Part shown: positions 18,732-33,700 of the stretch, piece by piece
How positions within the stretch are numbered: the first letter of the stretch is position 1
How the letters are laid out: the number at the start of each line of letters is the position of its first letter
NCBI GenBank assembly: GCA_022829145.1
Contig: CM040746.1
Location: forward strand, 7,768,684 to 7,832,683
Origin: Albula goreensis
Lineage: Eukaryota; Chordata; Actinopteri; Albuliformes; Albulidae
DNA: 64,000 bases
Reading direction: 5' to 3'
The notes under the pieces: model-generated
The model's database searches: none
Told to the model about the DNA's origin: nothing
The model's input: the letters and a program-made list of their open reading frames with translations, nothing else
Made by a program: the position numbers and the translations under genes

Positions 18732-21700
18732 GTGAGTGAACCCCCCTTCACTAGCTCAGCCCTTTCTGAGAAACTGACGAATTGCGTTGCTCTACTTTGC
18801 CTGCGCAGTTACAGATTTCACACACCTTAGTCCACTACTTACAGTGGCAAATGGTTGTTTTGCAGTGTATATAGCAGATTGACTTCAGCATCTGTTTGGT
18901 GTGGCTAACCTAAGGTTATCTGAATCTGTACTTTTCCCTCTTCAGCTGTTAGAATAAAGACTTCAGAACAAAGGAGCCAGTCTGTATGAATATGCTGAAG
19001 GCAAACGTCTATATATGCGATTATGGGACACTTCTTCCAGGCCAAACACAACCACATTTTCCATCAATCAATTTATATTTTCATGACATGAATTAATGTG
19101 AAAATCAACCAGCAAGGAATGTTTTTGTATCAGATGGATTGGCACTTAAATTTCTTATGTGCAATGTCAAAATAAGATGGGAGGTACTGATTGGCCTCAC
19201 CCTCACCTCACTGTTTTATAGTTAAAAAAGGCTCCATTTGAAGAATGCTTGTGTTTAAGGCTCAACTTTTAGGGACAACAAGACGTTGTGCATGTCTGAG
19301 AATCAATGAAGCGTTGGAATGATATTACAGCGATGTTCTGCAAATGTTTTCCTCAACCTCAGCTTCCTCCTGCCCCATCCGTGTTTGTGCATTTGGCTCT
19401 GTGTATCTGGAACTCTCGATTTGCACCTTTTAAATCTGAGAGTCATTTTTACCCGGACTAGCGTGAGAATAACTATTTACACATGTTGAATTAATTCAAT
19501 CTGTTGTCATGTGCAGTCACTGATACTTATTTTCATAATCGTTTCTTATGTAATATAGCAAGATATTTTAGATATATGGCCCATCTTCCCCCAGTATTGT
19601 AAAAAAAGAGGCAAACAGTAAATTTAAGGCCAGTAAATTATGAATGACGGCTGTTTGTTTGGGTAAACATCACACCCTTCTCTGGGTTATCCGCAGATCC
19701 GTCGGAGGAGACCGACGCCCGCCACACTGGTCATCTGCAATGACTCCTCCTCTTCCTCCTCCTCCTCCTCCTCAGGTAAGCGATAGCGAGGGACAGGGAA
19801 TCTCGGGAACTGGAGGATGATCCCTGAGAGGGGCTGGGTGTCCTCCTCCGCTTAGGTTACACTGTAAAAAAACCCCACTGTGTGTCATAGCTGGTGTCAA
19901 AGTCTGAACCTTTTGTCCACATTCCGTTATCAGCCTGTAACAGTGTCACTGCCAAACGCATCAAACTACCGTGTCAAAGACTGGGTCACTTCTCTGTCAA
20001 GGTGACAGAATACTATTTCACTTCTACAATTCAGTGAGCTCTCATTTGTTTCATCAGCTTCTACACTTACTTCAACACAGAGTAATTCTCTTCAAACTAT
20101 GTTTTTTTAATATACAATAAACTAATTTCCCGTATAGATAGATGGATAGTTAGATACTCCTAAATTAAATTTATACTGGGTTACTTTAGAAATGTTGTTC
20201 AATGAGGTTAAATAATGTCATGGCTATTATTTTCCTCAGGGTAATGCTGTCGAAAGATATGGGAGTCTTGCGTAAGAATTCACACATCTTAACTGTGTGT
20301 GAACATAGCAGAGTAATATAAAAGATTTAAACTGACATTTATTGCAATGGCAAACAGAGAAATTTAATTAAACTCCACGGGTGATCACAAAACAAAAATG
20401 CCATAGGGGATTAGAGAGAGAAAAAAAAACATTTTTCAAAAAGGAACTGTTTATGGGATCATTGTCTCCACTCACGCTGTCATCAACAAAACATCGACAT
20501 AGTATTCAAATGTAAGTATTTTATGGCAGGTATTTTATATTCATTTCTGCAGAACGCTGTGATCTCACCTTGTGCTATAATGGGTGCTTGTCAAGTTTTT
20601 ACATTGTGGTTGGTTTCTGTCCACATCAACAACCCCCACGGCCCCCACCCCCAAGTCCCCCCCAACCCTCCCCCACACCCTCTACTGCCACATCCTGTCT
20701 CAGTGCTTCTGTAGTCCCAGGGAAAAAGCTTGACGCATAGCAATGTACTGATCTGAGCTCAGTTCTGTTCCACAATCTTGCAATATTAAAAGCTTTGACC
20801 GTTGAGTCAGGTGTGTTAATGATAGTAGTTACTAAGCCTGTGAGTGCGTGTGAAACGCTGGTCTAATTCTGATAATCTAATGTCAAATGACATCATTCTC
20901 TGAGACTGGGAAACTGACCAATCAGCTGCCACCAACCAGCTGCTTCCACAGGGAGAGATCACTGTCCTGATTAGAACCACTCAGACCCCATTACATTGCA
21001 GCACAATAGGCGTTTATATTGTGCTGTCTAGGCAGTATGCCACACTACAAAACATGAAAATGAATATACAAACTTTATAAGAGGCATGTTAACGTCACAG
21101 TAAGAAGAAAAGATGCATTATAACAGGTTAGTGTCAAGGGCATTTACGACACTAAAAATGAAGGCTACTCTCATTTTGTTACAACGAGATAACCATCAAA
21201 ACCCCCTGCAGAATCTTTTTTTATTATTATTCCATCAGGCAAGCTCCACAAGGTCTCAAAATGAAAAGGAATCAATGGATGAGAAGTCTTTCTCAAGGCT
21301 TCCGCTGTAAAACTTCGCCCAATTAACAGAAATAATTTAGAAAATGTCATTGTGGCAGTAAATGGTTTTCGGAGGCTACGCCGCCGCAGTCGTATTTGTA
21401 ATGATTTTCATTTTCAAAAGGAAATTGCTTGTGAAGGCCAGAATATGATGGAGCCAAGGCTGGGTCATAAGGGCAGAGTGAGGCTCTGTGCAGTGTCTGC
21501 GTGTTCGCACTCCGGCTGCTTCAGTCAGTCTAGCTGGAGCCGCTATAATGTAGAGTCTGGTAAACCAGATAAAAAAAGATTATCGCTAAAGTAGCATTGC
21601 AGTTATCCAGCCAAGACAGTACAGCAGAATTGCAAAACAGCACTTATGATTTTGTAATAACTTGCAAGTGAGAATAAAATGTTTTGGCCACCAAGTTAAT

Positions 21701-24700
21701 GAGAAAGATGACATATACCTCAGCAAACATTGCATCAATTGTTTTGGAGAATTATACAGAATTATACATCATCAATATATTATGAGGCGGAGATTAATGC
21801 ATTGAATTACTGAAGCTGATCCAAAAGCCAACCAGCAATACTTCCTTTTTTGGAGGGTGGGGCCCATACTGTTACAGATACACAGTCAGTCATTGCTTGT
21901 TTCATATACTTACAGGTTGCTGACAGGCCAGCAGTGGCCGCTAGAGAGCAATGAGACTGATGAATTTACCTGACTTAACCCCTATCTTTCCCCAGCCAGG
22001 CTGGCCCAATCGCTGCCTCTCCCTTGCTGGGCTTCCAGCCATAGCTGGTAATGGTGTGACTGGGACCTAGTCACAGAGCTTGTACCTGCGCCATGACATC
22101 CTAGCCAATTTATAACCTCAATGAACATTTTTGGGGCCACTGTCCAGCCCTTATTCTGGGTGGTTATTCAGCCCTCATTCCTATGCCTTGTAACGTCCAT
22201 TTCAAAACATGTAGCATCCAAGGAAAAAAATGCCGTACAATGTGATAAATGTGAACAAAATCTCTCTAGGTCAATGGCTCCAAGTGCTTTTTGGGTGTGC
22301 ATTCTCCCATAGATATCCATGCCAAACCGTAAGTAAGCAGATCCATTAATTTACATTAGACAGTTTCAATGAGTCAGTGATCTAGAGCAAAAGGCAGTTG
22401 TTGGGTTCAAGAAGCCTGCCTGCCCAATTAAAAAATAAAAAACACCAAAAACCAGAAATGCGCAGTTTCTGTCATGGATATTTATTTAGGTTGATTTTGA
22501 ATAAATGTAAACTGTAAAATGTCCAGTGAACTATCAGCTCTGATATGGGATCAAATGTAACTCTGTCAGAGTTGATTTCACACTGACACAGCATTCGATT
22601 GCTACAGATTGCTAACGCATTGAAACTGTCTTATATAAATGAATGGACCTGTATTCATTTACAAAGCATAATGCCTAGGAAAAAAATTGAAAGGAAAATA
22701 ATTTGCATCATATTTATTTTTTACAGCTCAGCACCCTTTGCGCTGGTGCTGTCATGTTATTGTTGTGATTCATAAGACGGTAGATGCAGTGATACGCTGT
22801 TAGAGCCTCGTCTTCCTCTGCTCTCTCTGGAGTTCGGCTGTAGGTGGGCTCTGTGGGACCCTCTTTGTTCCCAGCAGGGCTCAAATAACAGACAACTCTT
22901 TGTCATGTTGGTATTTCCGTCGATCAAAGCCAGGGCCTTCGAACTGTGGTTTTTCTGTGACAAATACCAGTCTTGAAGGTTAAAAACCATACATTTTTCA
23001 TGCGTAGTATGAATACACTCTGTTATAATGGTAAACATCCTTGCTAATGGGTTATGTTACATCTTAATTGTCTTACAGAGAGCAGAATAAGGCAAGACAT
23101 TATCAGATGAGAAAATATATTTGTTTCCGGAACTTTTCAGTGTGAAAGCTAATAAGTGAAGCCCCTAAGTTCAGCAATATAGATATTTATCACAGCGACC
23201 TGTTACTGTAGCTCTACTGTTACATTGGTGGATAATGAGGTCAGTGCTTTCAACAGCACTTTACATTTAATTAAAATATCAACTAAACTTACATAAATAT
23301 TGAAATATCTTTTGTAAGGTGCCTTGTCAGACTTAGACTGTTACGCTATGTCCACAACAAAATACAATGGAAGACTGAACATTTTCATACCTCCCCTCCC
23401 CAGCAAGAATGACATACATTAATAAGCTGATAAAAATCCCTTTTAGGGATACACAACCGTGGTGCTCTCAAGTGTTTTTAGCTACACGTGCCCTCAAGTT
23501 GGTTGTTGTATTGATGCATGCTATCTTGCTCTCCATTACTGGCAGAGAAGCCAAAGGATTTTGAGATGACGCTAAGATAAGTTGGTTATCATTCTCCTCA
23601 TGAGAACTGGATTCTTTGAGTACGGCCATGTTGTCAGAATGCTTTTAAGCAGCAACAGCATCAGTGTTAAGAGTTATATTCTGGTAATAGATAGACATTG
23701 AATCTCTATTTCTATGTGCTTGCATATCATTCCTACCATTTAAACACTAATTATAAAGGCTTTTATTCATACACTACAGAGAAATTAAGAGAACTGTCTC
23801 TCGTCATATTTTAAATAGACGTTCCAGGGTAATACCATCCAAGATTGCTTCCAGTTTATCTGAAACTTGGAGACAGACTGACAAAGAGCATTTATTCTGT
23901 ATACTAGCCAGAGTGTTTCCAGTCAATTTGGAATACTTTACAAGTTTGCAAAGACTACTTATATCTGTTCTCATATATGGTTTCCCCATGTGTTTTCAGT
24001 TATCGTTCAGGCATCTTGTGAGTAATGAGGTATGATGACTGTGTGGGAGTGGAGGGAGAGCACCCATAACTGGGGTTTTCACTGTGTGCAAGCTGGGCCC
24101 TGATACCCGACTGTTTGCTGACTGACGCAGACACTTTCCGACATGTCCAAGCTGATGAGCAACTGATATCGGCAGTGAAAGTTATATCGGTCATTAGAGC
24201 CAAGGGCAAAACACACGATAGCGCTCAGCTCCAGTAGCTCTGAGTGTGGAACCTGCAGTGACTAAGTCTTGTGAAAATATGGCGTCATTACGTTTTCTCT
24301 TTAAACCACATATTTTAAATAGATTAATCATAATACTGAATTCTCTCAACGTAACACCAATGTTTATAATGTAAAGGCTAAAATTAAAGGAATACAATTA
24401 ATTTTAGCATTGACCGCCGTTAGTGATGTACTGCCTGATAGCCTTTGGAGATACACCCAGCCATGTTGGAGTGTTTGTGGCATGAGGTGTCTGTCAGCAT
24501 GTATACACTCCCACATCGCTGATGAAGGCGGTAAGTTAAAAAATATTTAGCTGCATTTTCAATTAAAAAAAAGAAACAGCCCTGAGTGCTGATTTCCATG
24601 AATATGGTGCTCGTCTGAACAGGAACTCGTACAAACCTCTTTATAATTGTAATGATGGAGAGAGCATTGGGTTATTTGAGTCACCTGTGAAATGTGGAGT

Positions 24701-27700
24701 GAAACGTATGAATCACCTACAGAGTGGGAAATACGGAGAGGCTCATTTCATGGGCGCAGTTTCATTGCTTCGTGCGGTATAGCGAAAAACCTCCACTGTC
24801 TGCACATTAGCAGAGATCCACAGCTGACATTAAAATGGATCAAAGGCTTGCTTGCTTTGATGAGTCTGGTATAGCTGGTGAAAATCTGAATTTCTCTTTT
24901 TTTTTTTCCTAGAAGCTGATGACAAACGAACGTCAGGAAGTCAGGGGGAGGTAAGCCGCATGACATCACTTACATACACAAAACATACTCCAGACGCCAT
25001 TAAAGTCAAATTAAATATATGCTTCTATTTTTATATACTCCTGTTATTATTTCGGTATCATCTCTCTCTTCCTAATGGAGGTTCTGTGCTGGCAGAGCTG
25101 CTATGTGTTTTGTGTTTAGGTTGGCCATTATAACAGGCTATGCTTATGCAGTCCTACAGGCTACAGGCAGCCTTTTCCATTTTCCAAAAAGACGGGGTGT
25201 TTTTTTTCCCTTGATGCATTTCTGACGGATGCCGTTCTGATGTGGTTAACATTGATTGGTCGGGGGAGGCAGGCGCTTCTAATTGCCCCAAAATAGCCCC
25301 AGTGAAACCTGACTCTCTCTCTCCTCCCCCTGCCCCCACTCTCGACATGTCAGGTACCAAACACGGATCTATCCCCCGCCCAGAGGAAGCAGAGCGTGTA
25401 CACCCCGCCCACCATGAAAGGTACTCTCCAGAGACTCATCTTCCCATCATGCCTCACTCAATGTGCCCTGTTGTTCTCTTTTGCATGGAGCACTAGCACA
25501 AACATTGCGGCTTGCAAGGACACATGGGAATTGTTACTGCCCATTCTGTGTTTTGTCATGCTATATTCTATGATGGGAGTGCCCTCCCTTTTTTCTCAGT
25601 AGGTAGCTGACCTGTGTTTGCATGAAGTATGTTGTCGTAGTGTCCTCAAAGCTTTCATTACATTATAACACTTTTGTAATTATTTAAATTAATAAATTTA
25701 AACTTCATTTTGATCTAGAGAGCATGTAATAGACATTATACAGTCATACTTACACAGGTATATTCATAAATTGCTGTTCTCTACAATGCCTTTGAAATTA
25801 ACATATACCAGTACCAGAGTGAATAATGATTAAAATTAGTCTCACCAAGCCTGGGACCTGGGTGGGGTCCATTAAATCAGTGTTTACACAGCCGACCACT
25901 AAAGAAAATACACAGATATTTGTGCATCACTTTTATCTGACACAAGAATACATTAGACTTATGTGCCTGTTTGTTCAGCAAAGCTCTACAATGTCTTGGG
26001 CAATGGAAGTGTCACCTTTGTAATGACAGCAACAAGAGAGGAGAAGGCTTTCTGACAGAGATAGAAGCTAGGCCTAACCACTTCCTCTTTTCACCCAGAA
26101 ATCCAACCAAGAACGTCTTTTAAATTAAGACTTCTATATTTCGTCTGATATATTGTTCTAAAACTAAATCTTGCACCGCATTAGTTACAGTTATTGTACA
26201 TAGCAATGGTAATGTTGACAGAAAAAGGAGGGCAATGTTAATACGAGACAATTTACATTGTACATGGCGTTAAATGAACTTAACAAAACCAATTTGAATG
26301 TGATGTTGCATTTTGCAGGAGATGGATCATTTAAGCTCGAAAACAGTGAAGACCGTTTAAACTGTAATTTTATTGCTAATTGCTACATTACAGATGATCA
26401 CCATTCATCTGTAGAAACATTTGTCTTTGAGAAACACTGCTTGAAACAGTAATGGGTGAAGCAAAGTTATTTTATTGTTCAGATTAGCATAAACAAGATG
26501 GATACTTGCTATAACATCTTTAAAAATGCAGATAAATGGATCTGATATGTCCTAATGCAGTCAGTCATGCCCACACATACACAAGACTGTGATGGGTTAG
26601 TGATTTGGCATTTATAACAAAATGAGATGCATCACTCTGTCTGATATACAGTAACTAATGCCCGCAAAGTTGCAGAAGTGGTATGGAGATGCAGTGTATC
26701 GCCACAATCAATAAAAAGTAAGAACTTTGCAAAAGCCAGTGTTGTTTAGACTAACGATTCACGATGTGAGATTCAATACATACACAACATCATGTTAGGG
26801 AGCTGGTCTTGTAACTCAGAGGTTTCATGTTCTATTCCCTGCTAAGGCATTGTTCTTGTATTTTACCTAAACTGCCTCAGTAAATATTCAGCAGTATAAA
26901 GTGTACTTAAACTGCACTGGGTAAGAATGTCTGCTAAATGACTAGATGTAATATAATACTGGGTTTCCATAGCAACCAGTGCTTAGAATTTGATTTGGTC
27001 AGCTCAAACATTAAAAACACCAGAGCAGGAAAAACATAATAAAAATTATGTACAACAACACAAATACATTCAGCAGAATCTGAGCCCTTACATCCATAAA
27101 CCCGATTCCAGTCAGAAATATTGGAGAAGCACAGTTATTGTTTATGAGGAGCTATCACTGAACAAAGCCACATCATGCAGTGCAAGTGAAAGAGTTTTAA
27201 AAGGTGCTACAGAGTTCAAGAGTTCATGCTTCTCATGGATTCTGGGTAGGTACTGTTGCAGCACCTCATAGTCCGGGTTGGATTGGACCGAAGTTTCTTA
27301 ACAGAGAGGAGAAGAGAGGGCAGAGGAAGGAGAGGTCAGCCATGATGCTTTTGGATTCTACTGGAGTAAAGTGATTCAATAGATGGAGGCAGAGTGCACC
27401 ATCATGTCCAATGGCTAATAAGAAAAGCATGATTCATTTATACAACACAAACCCGCATCGCTTTAAACTTCCTCACTGGTTAAACGATGAAATATTGGTG
27501 ATGACATTGGTTCAATTAATTTCCTGTACGCAGGTATCTGAGAATTAGACCGTGTAAAAAAAGAAAAAACAAACAAACATTAGATGATGTTGAAGCTCAC
27601 ACAGGACATGGGGGAGTTTACAGAAACAGAACCACCCAGGGCCAGCACGGATCCGTATGCATTTGTATTTAGTATATTAATTAACTGATCTACCATTACT

Positions 27701-30700
27701 ATATTGAATCAATATAGTAATATCATTTGAATATAATACATAATATAAAATTGTAATATAAATAAAATATTGTATCTTGAAGAATGATGACATTTCATAT
27801 TGAATCCATGCTGTCACATGACATAATGTCAATCGCAACGTTCCTACTCAAAATGCTTATATAGGATATATTTTATAACGACAAGGTAATAAAAGTGTTA
27901 TAAATGGCTTATGAAGGTTTTAGGAATGTTAAACTATGAGCATTTTTTCAGCCTTGAGTTATTATTTATCAACTATATCACATGCAAAGGTTTATTATGG
28001 ATTTATTATGTTACATTTTTGCATGTTGGCATCTCTTCTTCCTTGGTTTAAATTTGCATGTGCTTGTTTCTTCATAACTTTAAACATACTCTCTTGTTTG
28101 GGTATTGGTCATGGGTTTCTGTAGTGACTCAACCTCAAAGACATATCACCTCTTGAAATAGTTCACACAACCATTATAGCACTGACCAGCCATTATGTTA
28201 AACAATTATTCAGAGTCTAGAGATTGCTCTGTGTATTCAAAAGTGGTTTGCAATGTTTATATGTTTATAATGTTTATAAGTAAAAGTCAGTACAATTTGA
28301 TGTACTTTCTTATGGAAAAGTTTAATCATATTCTTCTTGTAGAATTCCACACTCTGGAATGATTTTACATTGATGTTTAGTCTATTTTATTGTTCACTGC
28401 AGTTGGGTTTGATGTCACTGGTCAAAGTCACAGTAGTAGATTTGTGATTGGGATCTAAAGTAGTAGACATCATCCTCGCTGAATCAGGAAGTGTGAGATT
28501 TGGAACATTACATAGCTGTGCTAGGATTATTTCGTCCTTTGGCAAAGAGCTGTTGACTTCTTTTAAGAGAATTGAGGGTTATTTCAAGAGAGAGACAAAT
28601 GTTCAAGCCACATGTGCCAAGAACATCTCTGAATACTGAAATATGGGCAGTCCACGATCATATGTTTCAAAGAGTTAAAACAGTGAATATGAGTGATTCA
28701 CTGTAGGCTGTATATAACTGGTTTTATCCCACCTCTCTGTCCAAAATTGGGCTCTCTTTGGGGGCCACGAACAAGCCATTAGCAGAGGTATGCTACAGGC
28801 ATTGCAGTTGGAGCTGGCTAAGGCCAGGATGGGTGGACATACAGAAACATACATTCTAAATAATAGTTTTGCCAGTTATAAGGAACATCATTGAAAATAT
28901 ATTAGTGGTAATAATATCTATTAGGTATTACGGGTCCTTTGTGTTAAATTTTGTCATGCTACCTTCACGCTCACTGTGGGGTTCTTATGAGATCAGTTGG
29001 ATGGGATGATGAAGGCTGCTTTGCTGACTCGCGCTGGGATTGGTTCTTGGAGCAGATACTCAAAGGTCACGCTGGCTTTTGCTTCCTGTTGCCATAGTGC
29101 TGTCATTGACTCCTGGAGCAGTGGTAGCCATTTCCGTCATTCAGACAGCGAATGAACTCCTGGCCTTATGCTCCAAATGTAGGTCAGAAAAACATGCTCA
29201 GAAGAACATACACCCCCAGTGAGGTGGAGTCTGAGAAGAATGAGAGATGATTGGCTGTGAGGAATTTCAGATTCTCAGACCAGGTGTCCACAAATGAATG
29301 AACGGAGGGATAAGGGAAAAGGGATAAGCCTTTGTAGGGATCTCAGTAGTCAAAAGGCTGGCTAACCATCCCCTGCATTGCATGCTGGGAATTTGCATTT
29401 TCATTTGAGCTTTATTCATCTCTTCTCTCTTTGCTTAGCTTGACATTTTCTACTATCTCTCAAGACTTTAAGTTTTAATAATGCATGTTATCCCTTTGTC
29501 CTTTTATTGTAGAGATGGCAAAACACTGGCTGTCATGAGAAAATCTAGAAACCAGCATGTTTTTAAAATGCTTGTGACATTATACATGTTATACATGTTT
29601 TTAACATTGATAACAGCTGTAAAAGTAGCATTGGTAAAGTAGCAGAGGTGTTGGCAGAAAAATGCTACACTGCCTTGAAAATATTAAATTTTGTCAATTG
29701 AGTAGTTCCAAAACTGAAGAAAATACCAGAATTACAATATTTATGAGGATAAATTGCTGCTGAACCAGTGATTAACTGAGTGTCAGCGACAAAGCTGTTA
29801 CAATGTAAAGCTAGCAGCAGCAAAACATGCCTTTCAGAAGACAGTGTAGCAAAGCGGTCCTTAAGGCCCTGTGTCTTGGCAGCACTTGTCCACCGGTGGC
29901 GCTGTTATCTCCCATGTTGAGTGCAGAGCTGCAGCTGGTCGTGGAGCAGCACCTTCAGAAGCAGGAGAACCCGGAGGCGGGGCTCTGTGACAGCCTTGAC
30001 CCGCTCAGCCCAATCACGGCCCAACACTACGGCAACGCCGCCCTGTTGGCCAATCACAACTGCCCTGAGCCCAATGGCAATGAGGCTCATGTAAATATGG
30101 TACTTGGTACTGAGGAGCACCCAGGCAGCAACTGTGCTGGGGGTAAGTTCAGAGTGCTTTTGGCATGCCTGAATCCCAATCCTTCAAGAGTTGGCTGTTG
30201 GGTAAAGTCTGTTTCAAGGTTATTTAAACAAAGATATTGAGTTTATTGACTACAGAATATGGATCCTGGATCCTACAAGTTCAGCTTTGCCAAAATTAGT
30301 TTGTTAGATAGGCCACCTTCTTAGGTACACATGCCAGACAGCAAGATGATGCCCACAGAACAGCTTGGATTAATTGGGACATGAACTTGGCATGGCTTCA
30401 AAGGGGAAGAACAGGGATTCTAGTCTGTCGTGGCTGTATACAGTAAGACAACAGTTCCCTGATCAACCAGAGGAGGCGCTATTCTGAAAAAGATGGGGAA
30501 TAATACCTTGCTGGGTGAAACACAAGGATTAAGTTGTAGACCATGCAGCATACATTGCTGGTTAGTGTTTTAGTGAATATACCCAAAGAACTTAAATAAT
30601 GCATGGAAATAAAATCACTGCACATACAGTGAGGACTTGACATAAACTTTAGAATGAAGGACTGAATGATGATCCAAACCGCGTATGAACCTGGAAGTAG

Positions 30701-33700
30701 CTGCTGCATAGCATCTTGTTTCAAGCTCTGATGCATGCACTAAACTGAAAACTCTATTACACACACAAAATGCTATCTAAATTTTAAGAAGAGCATGTTT
30801 CCTATTACTACGAATTACAAAATCCAAAAAATATAAAAACCAAATAAAAAGTCTGTAAGCTGGTATTAGCAGGTAGGTAAAAATTCAAACCAAAGCTTTG
30901 CAAAACTATTTTCTGAGGCAATGGCTAACTAGCTATATGGCAAACTTAAAAGGAAAAAAAATGAAGCTCATTTTCTTTTACAAAAAAAAAAAAAAATCTT
31001 AAATATCCATCTTAGCTTATGTCATTTTGATAGCTAATTGGGGTGCTTTGTGCTGCAACATTAGCAAGCTACAGGTTGTTGTTGAGTTTTAAAATGCCTC
31101 CATTCTTGAAATATTGTATATCACTGTGATATATAATATTAAAATGTATTTCTCAAGTGATATGTTGATATACTGGTGAAAATAAAGATAGATAATTTTA
31201 ATGTGTACTTAAGAATTGTGCTTAAGTGAGGCTAACATGTATCATCTCTCTCTCTTTCTCCTTTTATATTTTTATATATATTTTCCCATATAATTTATTC
31301 TTTTCTGAAATTTTCATTATTATTATTATTATTATTATTGTTATTATTTATACAGGAGAGATGTCAGAGAGCCATCAGGAATCCCTACCGAGTCCTTCGT
31401 CTGTCTCTCGATAGCCTAATGTATCCAGGCTAACAGTCACTTGTGGCTGATCTTTCTTTCCTGTGCCCAAATTTCTCACTCGAAAATGCCTCCTGAAGCC
31501 TATGGACTGCTCTTCAGAAATAGCTCTCGCTCTACATCTGGTTTCTACATACATTAATCAGATTTTAGTATGAAGAAAATGTCATAGAAATCACTTCTTT
31601 TTTTCACCGAGCTTTAAGACATACTTCAAGCTTTTCATTCCTAAATATCTTTTTGCAGACCAGAAATACTCTGTGGTATATCGACAATTTGTGCACTCTA
31701 TCTGTATACGGAATGTTGTTCTTCCTTCAAAAGACATGTAATAAAACGGAATGTATTATTTTAAAAATATATATTTTGAAGTGAATTAAATTACAGGGAG
31801 AGGATCTTTTTTCCATATTCCATTTTCCCAGAATGCTTTTAGCTAAATTGAGAAGATTCTGCAATTTTAATGGAGTACAAATGCATGATTTTAGAGTAGG
31901 ACACTCTATTATCAGATATGAAAAAAGAGTCCCTTTCCCAAACATGCCATATCTAAAAGCAAACCAGTTTCTGGAGTCAAAATGATGTAGGACCAAATGT
32001 ACACCTAGTATTAACATTGTAATATTGTCATCCAATCACGATTATGTTTTTTTACAAATGTAGACACAAAAATGAATTGTCATGACCAGATATGAATCTG
32101 ATGTGGCTGACCGTTTCTTGTGGTGGATGGGGATGAACTGAGCTGATATTGCTACAGTGTGCAGATTAGGCCATCCAAAGTGCATGAAATGGACAACACC
32201 CTGTGTAATAATGAATAAAATCATGAAATCAGCATGGGAAGAGAAAATCTGGATAAGAATGTGAACACAGGAGATGAACCAGGGACACACAATGGCACGT
32301 ATTGTACCATGATCTGATAATTATCCATTATCATATTGAAAGAGAAACCTGAATTGTATTGATAGGTCACTACCTTGTAGTGGAGCTTGTGAGATTTCAC
32401 TTTTGCGTAATGACAAGGAAGCAGCCATAAGACTTACCAAAACTGCTAAGCCTCCTGAGGTGTTGTCTGCCTATGGCTAAGAAGAACAGTGAAAAGGGGC
32501 TTTTAGCTTGAATTTTACAGGACATGTGTAAAGCAGCACCCATTCATAATGACAGAGGATGTTGCAGTTATGAATTGAGTTTTAGTAAGTTTAGGAATAG
32601 CCTCTGATTGGCAAGCAGAGAGACATGTTCATGGGGCAGATGGGAGTTGGAGTCCTTATCCAGCAGTGTTATCAGAAGACAATGACGACATCATTTTATG
32701 TTTTCCATGTAAATATTATTCGTCTGTGTAACATTCCAAAAATAAAACCTCTTAATCTTCCAGAATTAGAAAGGAATTGAAGAAAGGATGCTGTTACAGG
32801 AAAACCAGATGCTTCTGCAGGCATGCCATATGAATTATTGAATGCATCGGGTTCGTTTGCATTCATTTGCAGATCATGTGGATGCTGCCAATCCATATGC
32901 AATCCACAAACAACTCGGGTCAACTCCATATCTCCAAGACATGTGCTAAAACACTGAGGACACTCTCACACGTCTCTGAGATCAGTTCACACACCTTACT
33001 AAAATACTAAGGGCCGAATTTAGTGCATTTTCCGTGGAAGTCTCCCATTCTCGCAGTGATAAGTTACACCAAAAAAGCGCTTAAGTACAGGTCTGAATTA
33101 GGCCCTGAATGACAAAGTTTATTCAGAGCACTATTGAAAATGTTTGTTTTCAAATTGTTAAAAACCTGCAGGAATTTTGTGTCTAAAGGGTGTGTACTTC
33201 AAATAATTATTTTTCCAAGTTGTGAACGTAACATTCTGTTTATGTATGTGAATGTAGCAATGGAGAGGTACAAATCCTGATATAGAACTCAGAATTCAGT
33301 GTGCATTACAGGAGGTGTGTTACCTGTTCTATCGCAGATGATTGCACACTGATACTGGAAATCTAATGAAAGGCAGTTCACCAATGCTTCAAAGTGTACT
33401 TGGAATCATTTTCTTAAAACACAATCGGAGAAAAGTTTTGGTTTTATTCACAAAAAAACTGTTCATAGTTATTGCCCAGTCAGTCAGCCTTATGAAAAAC
33501 ATTCATGAGAGACACTGCTCAACATTAATGTATTTACATTTTATAATGTAAAAATTCAGCAAGCAACCTAAAGTAGGCCAATTAAGATACATTATTATTA
33601 TTTTATAATTGAGTATTTTTTAATTACATCTAATCTATGCCTATTTGTATGTGATAGGTAGTGATGGAGGTTATGAAATTTAGCACTTTGGAAAATTGGC

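Larger units (their letters stand above)
19776..24912. other. PPP1R1C intron 2
   Basis: 5.1 kb. It holds a C-rich tract at about 20630-20700, a dispersed repeat copy near 21930-22030, and three complex non-repetitive stretches (about 21350-21570, 22735-22990 and 24040-24290) that could be regulatory. No exon seen. Confidence 0.45.
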
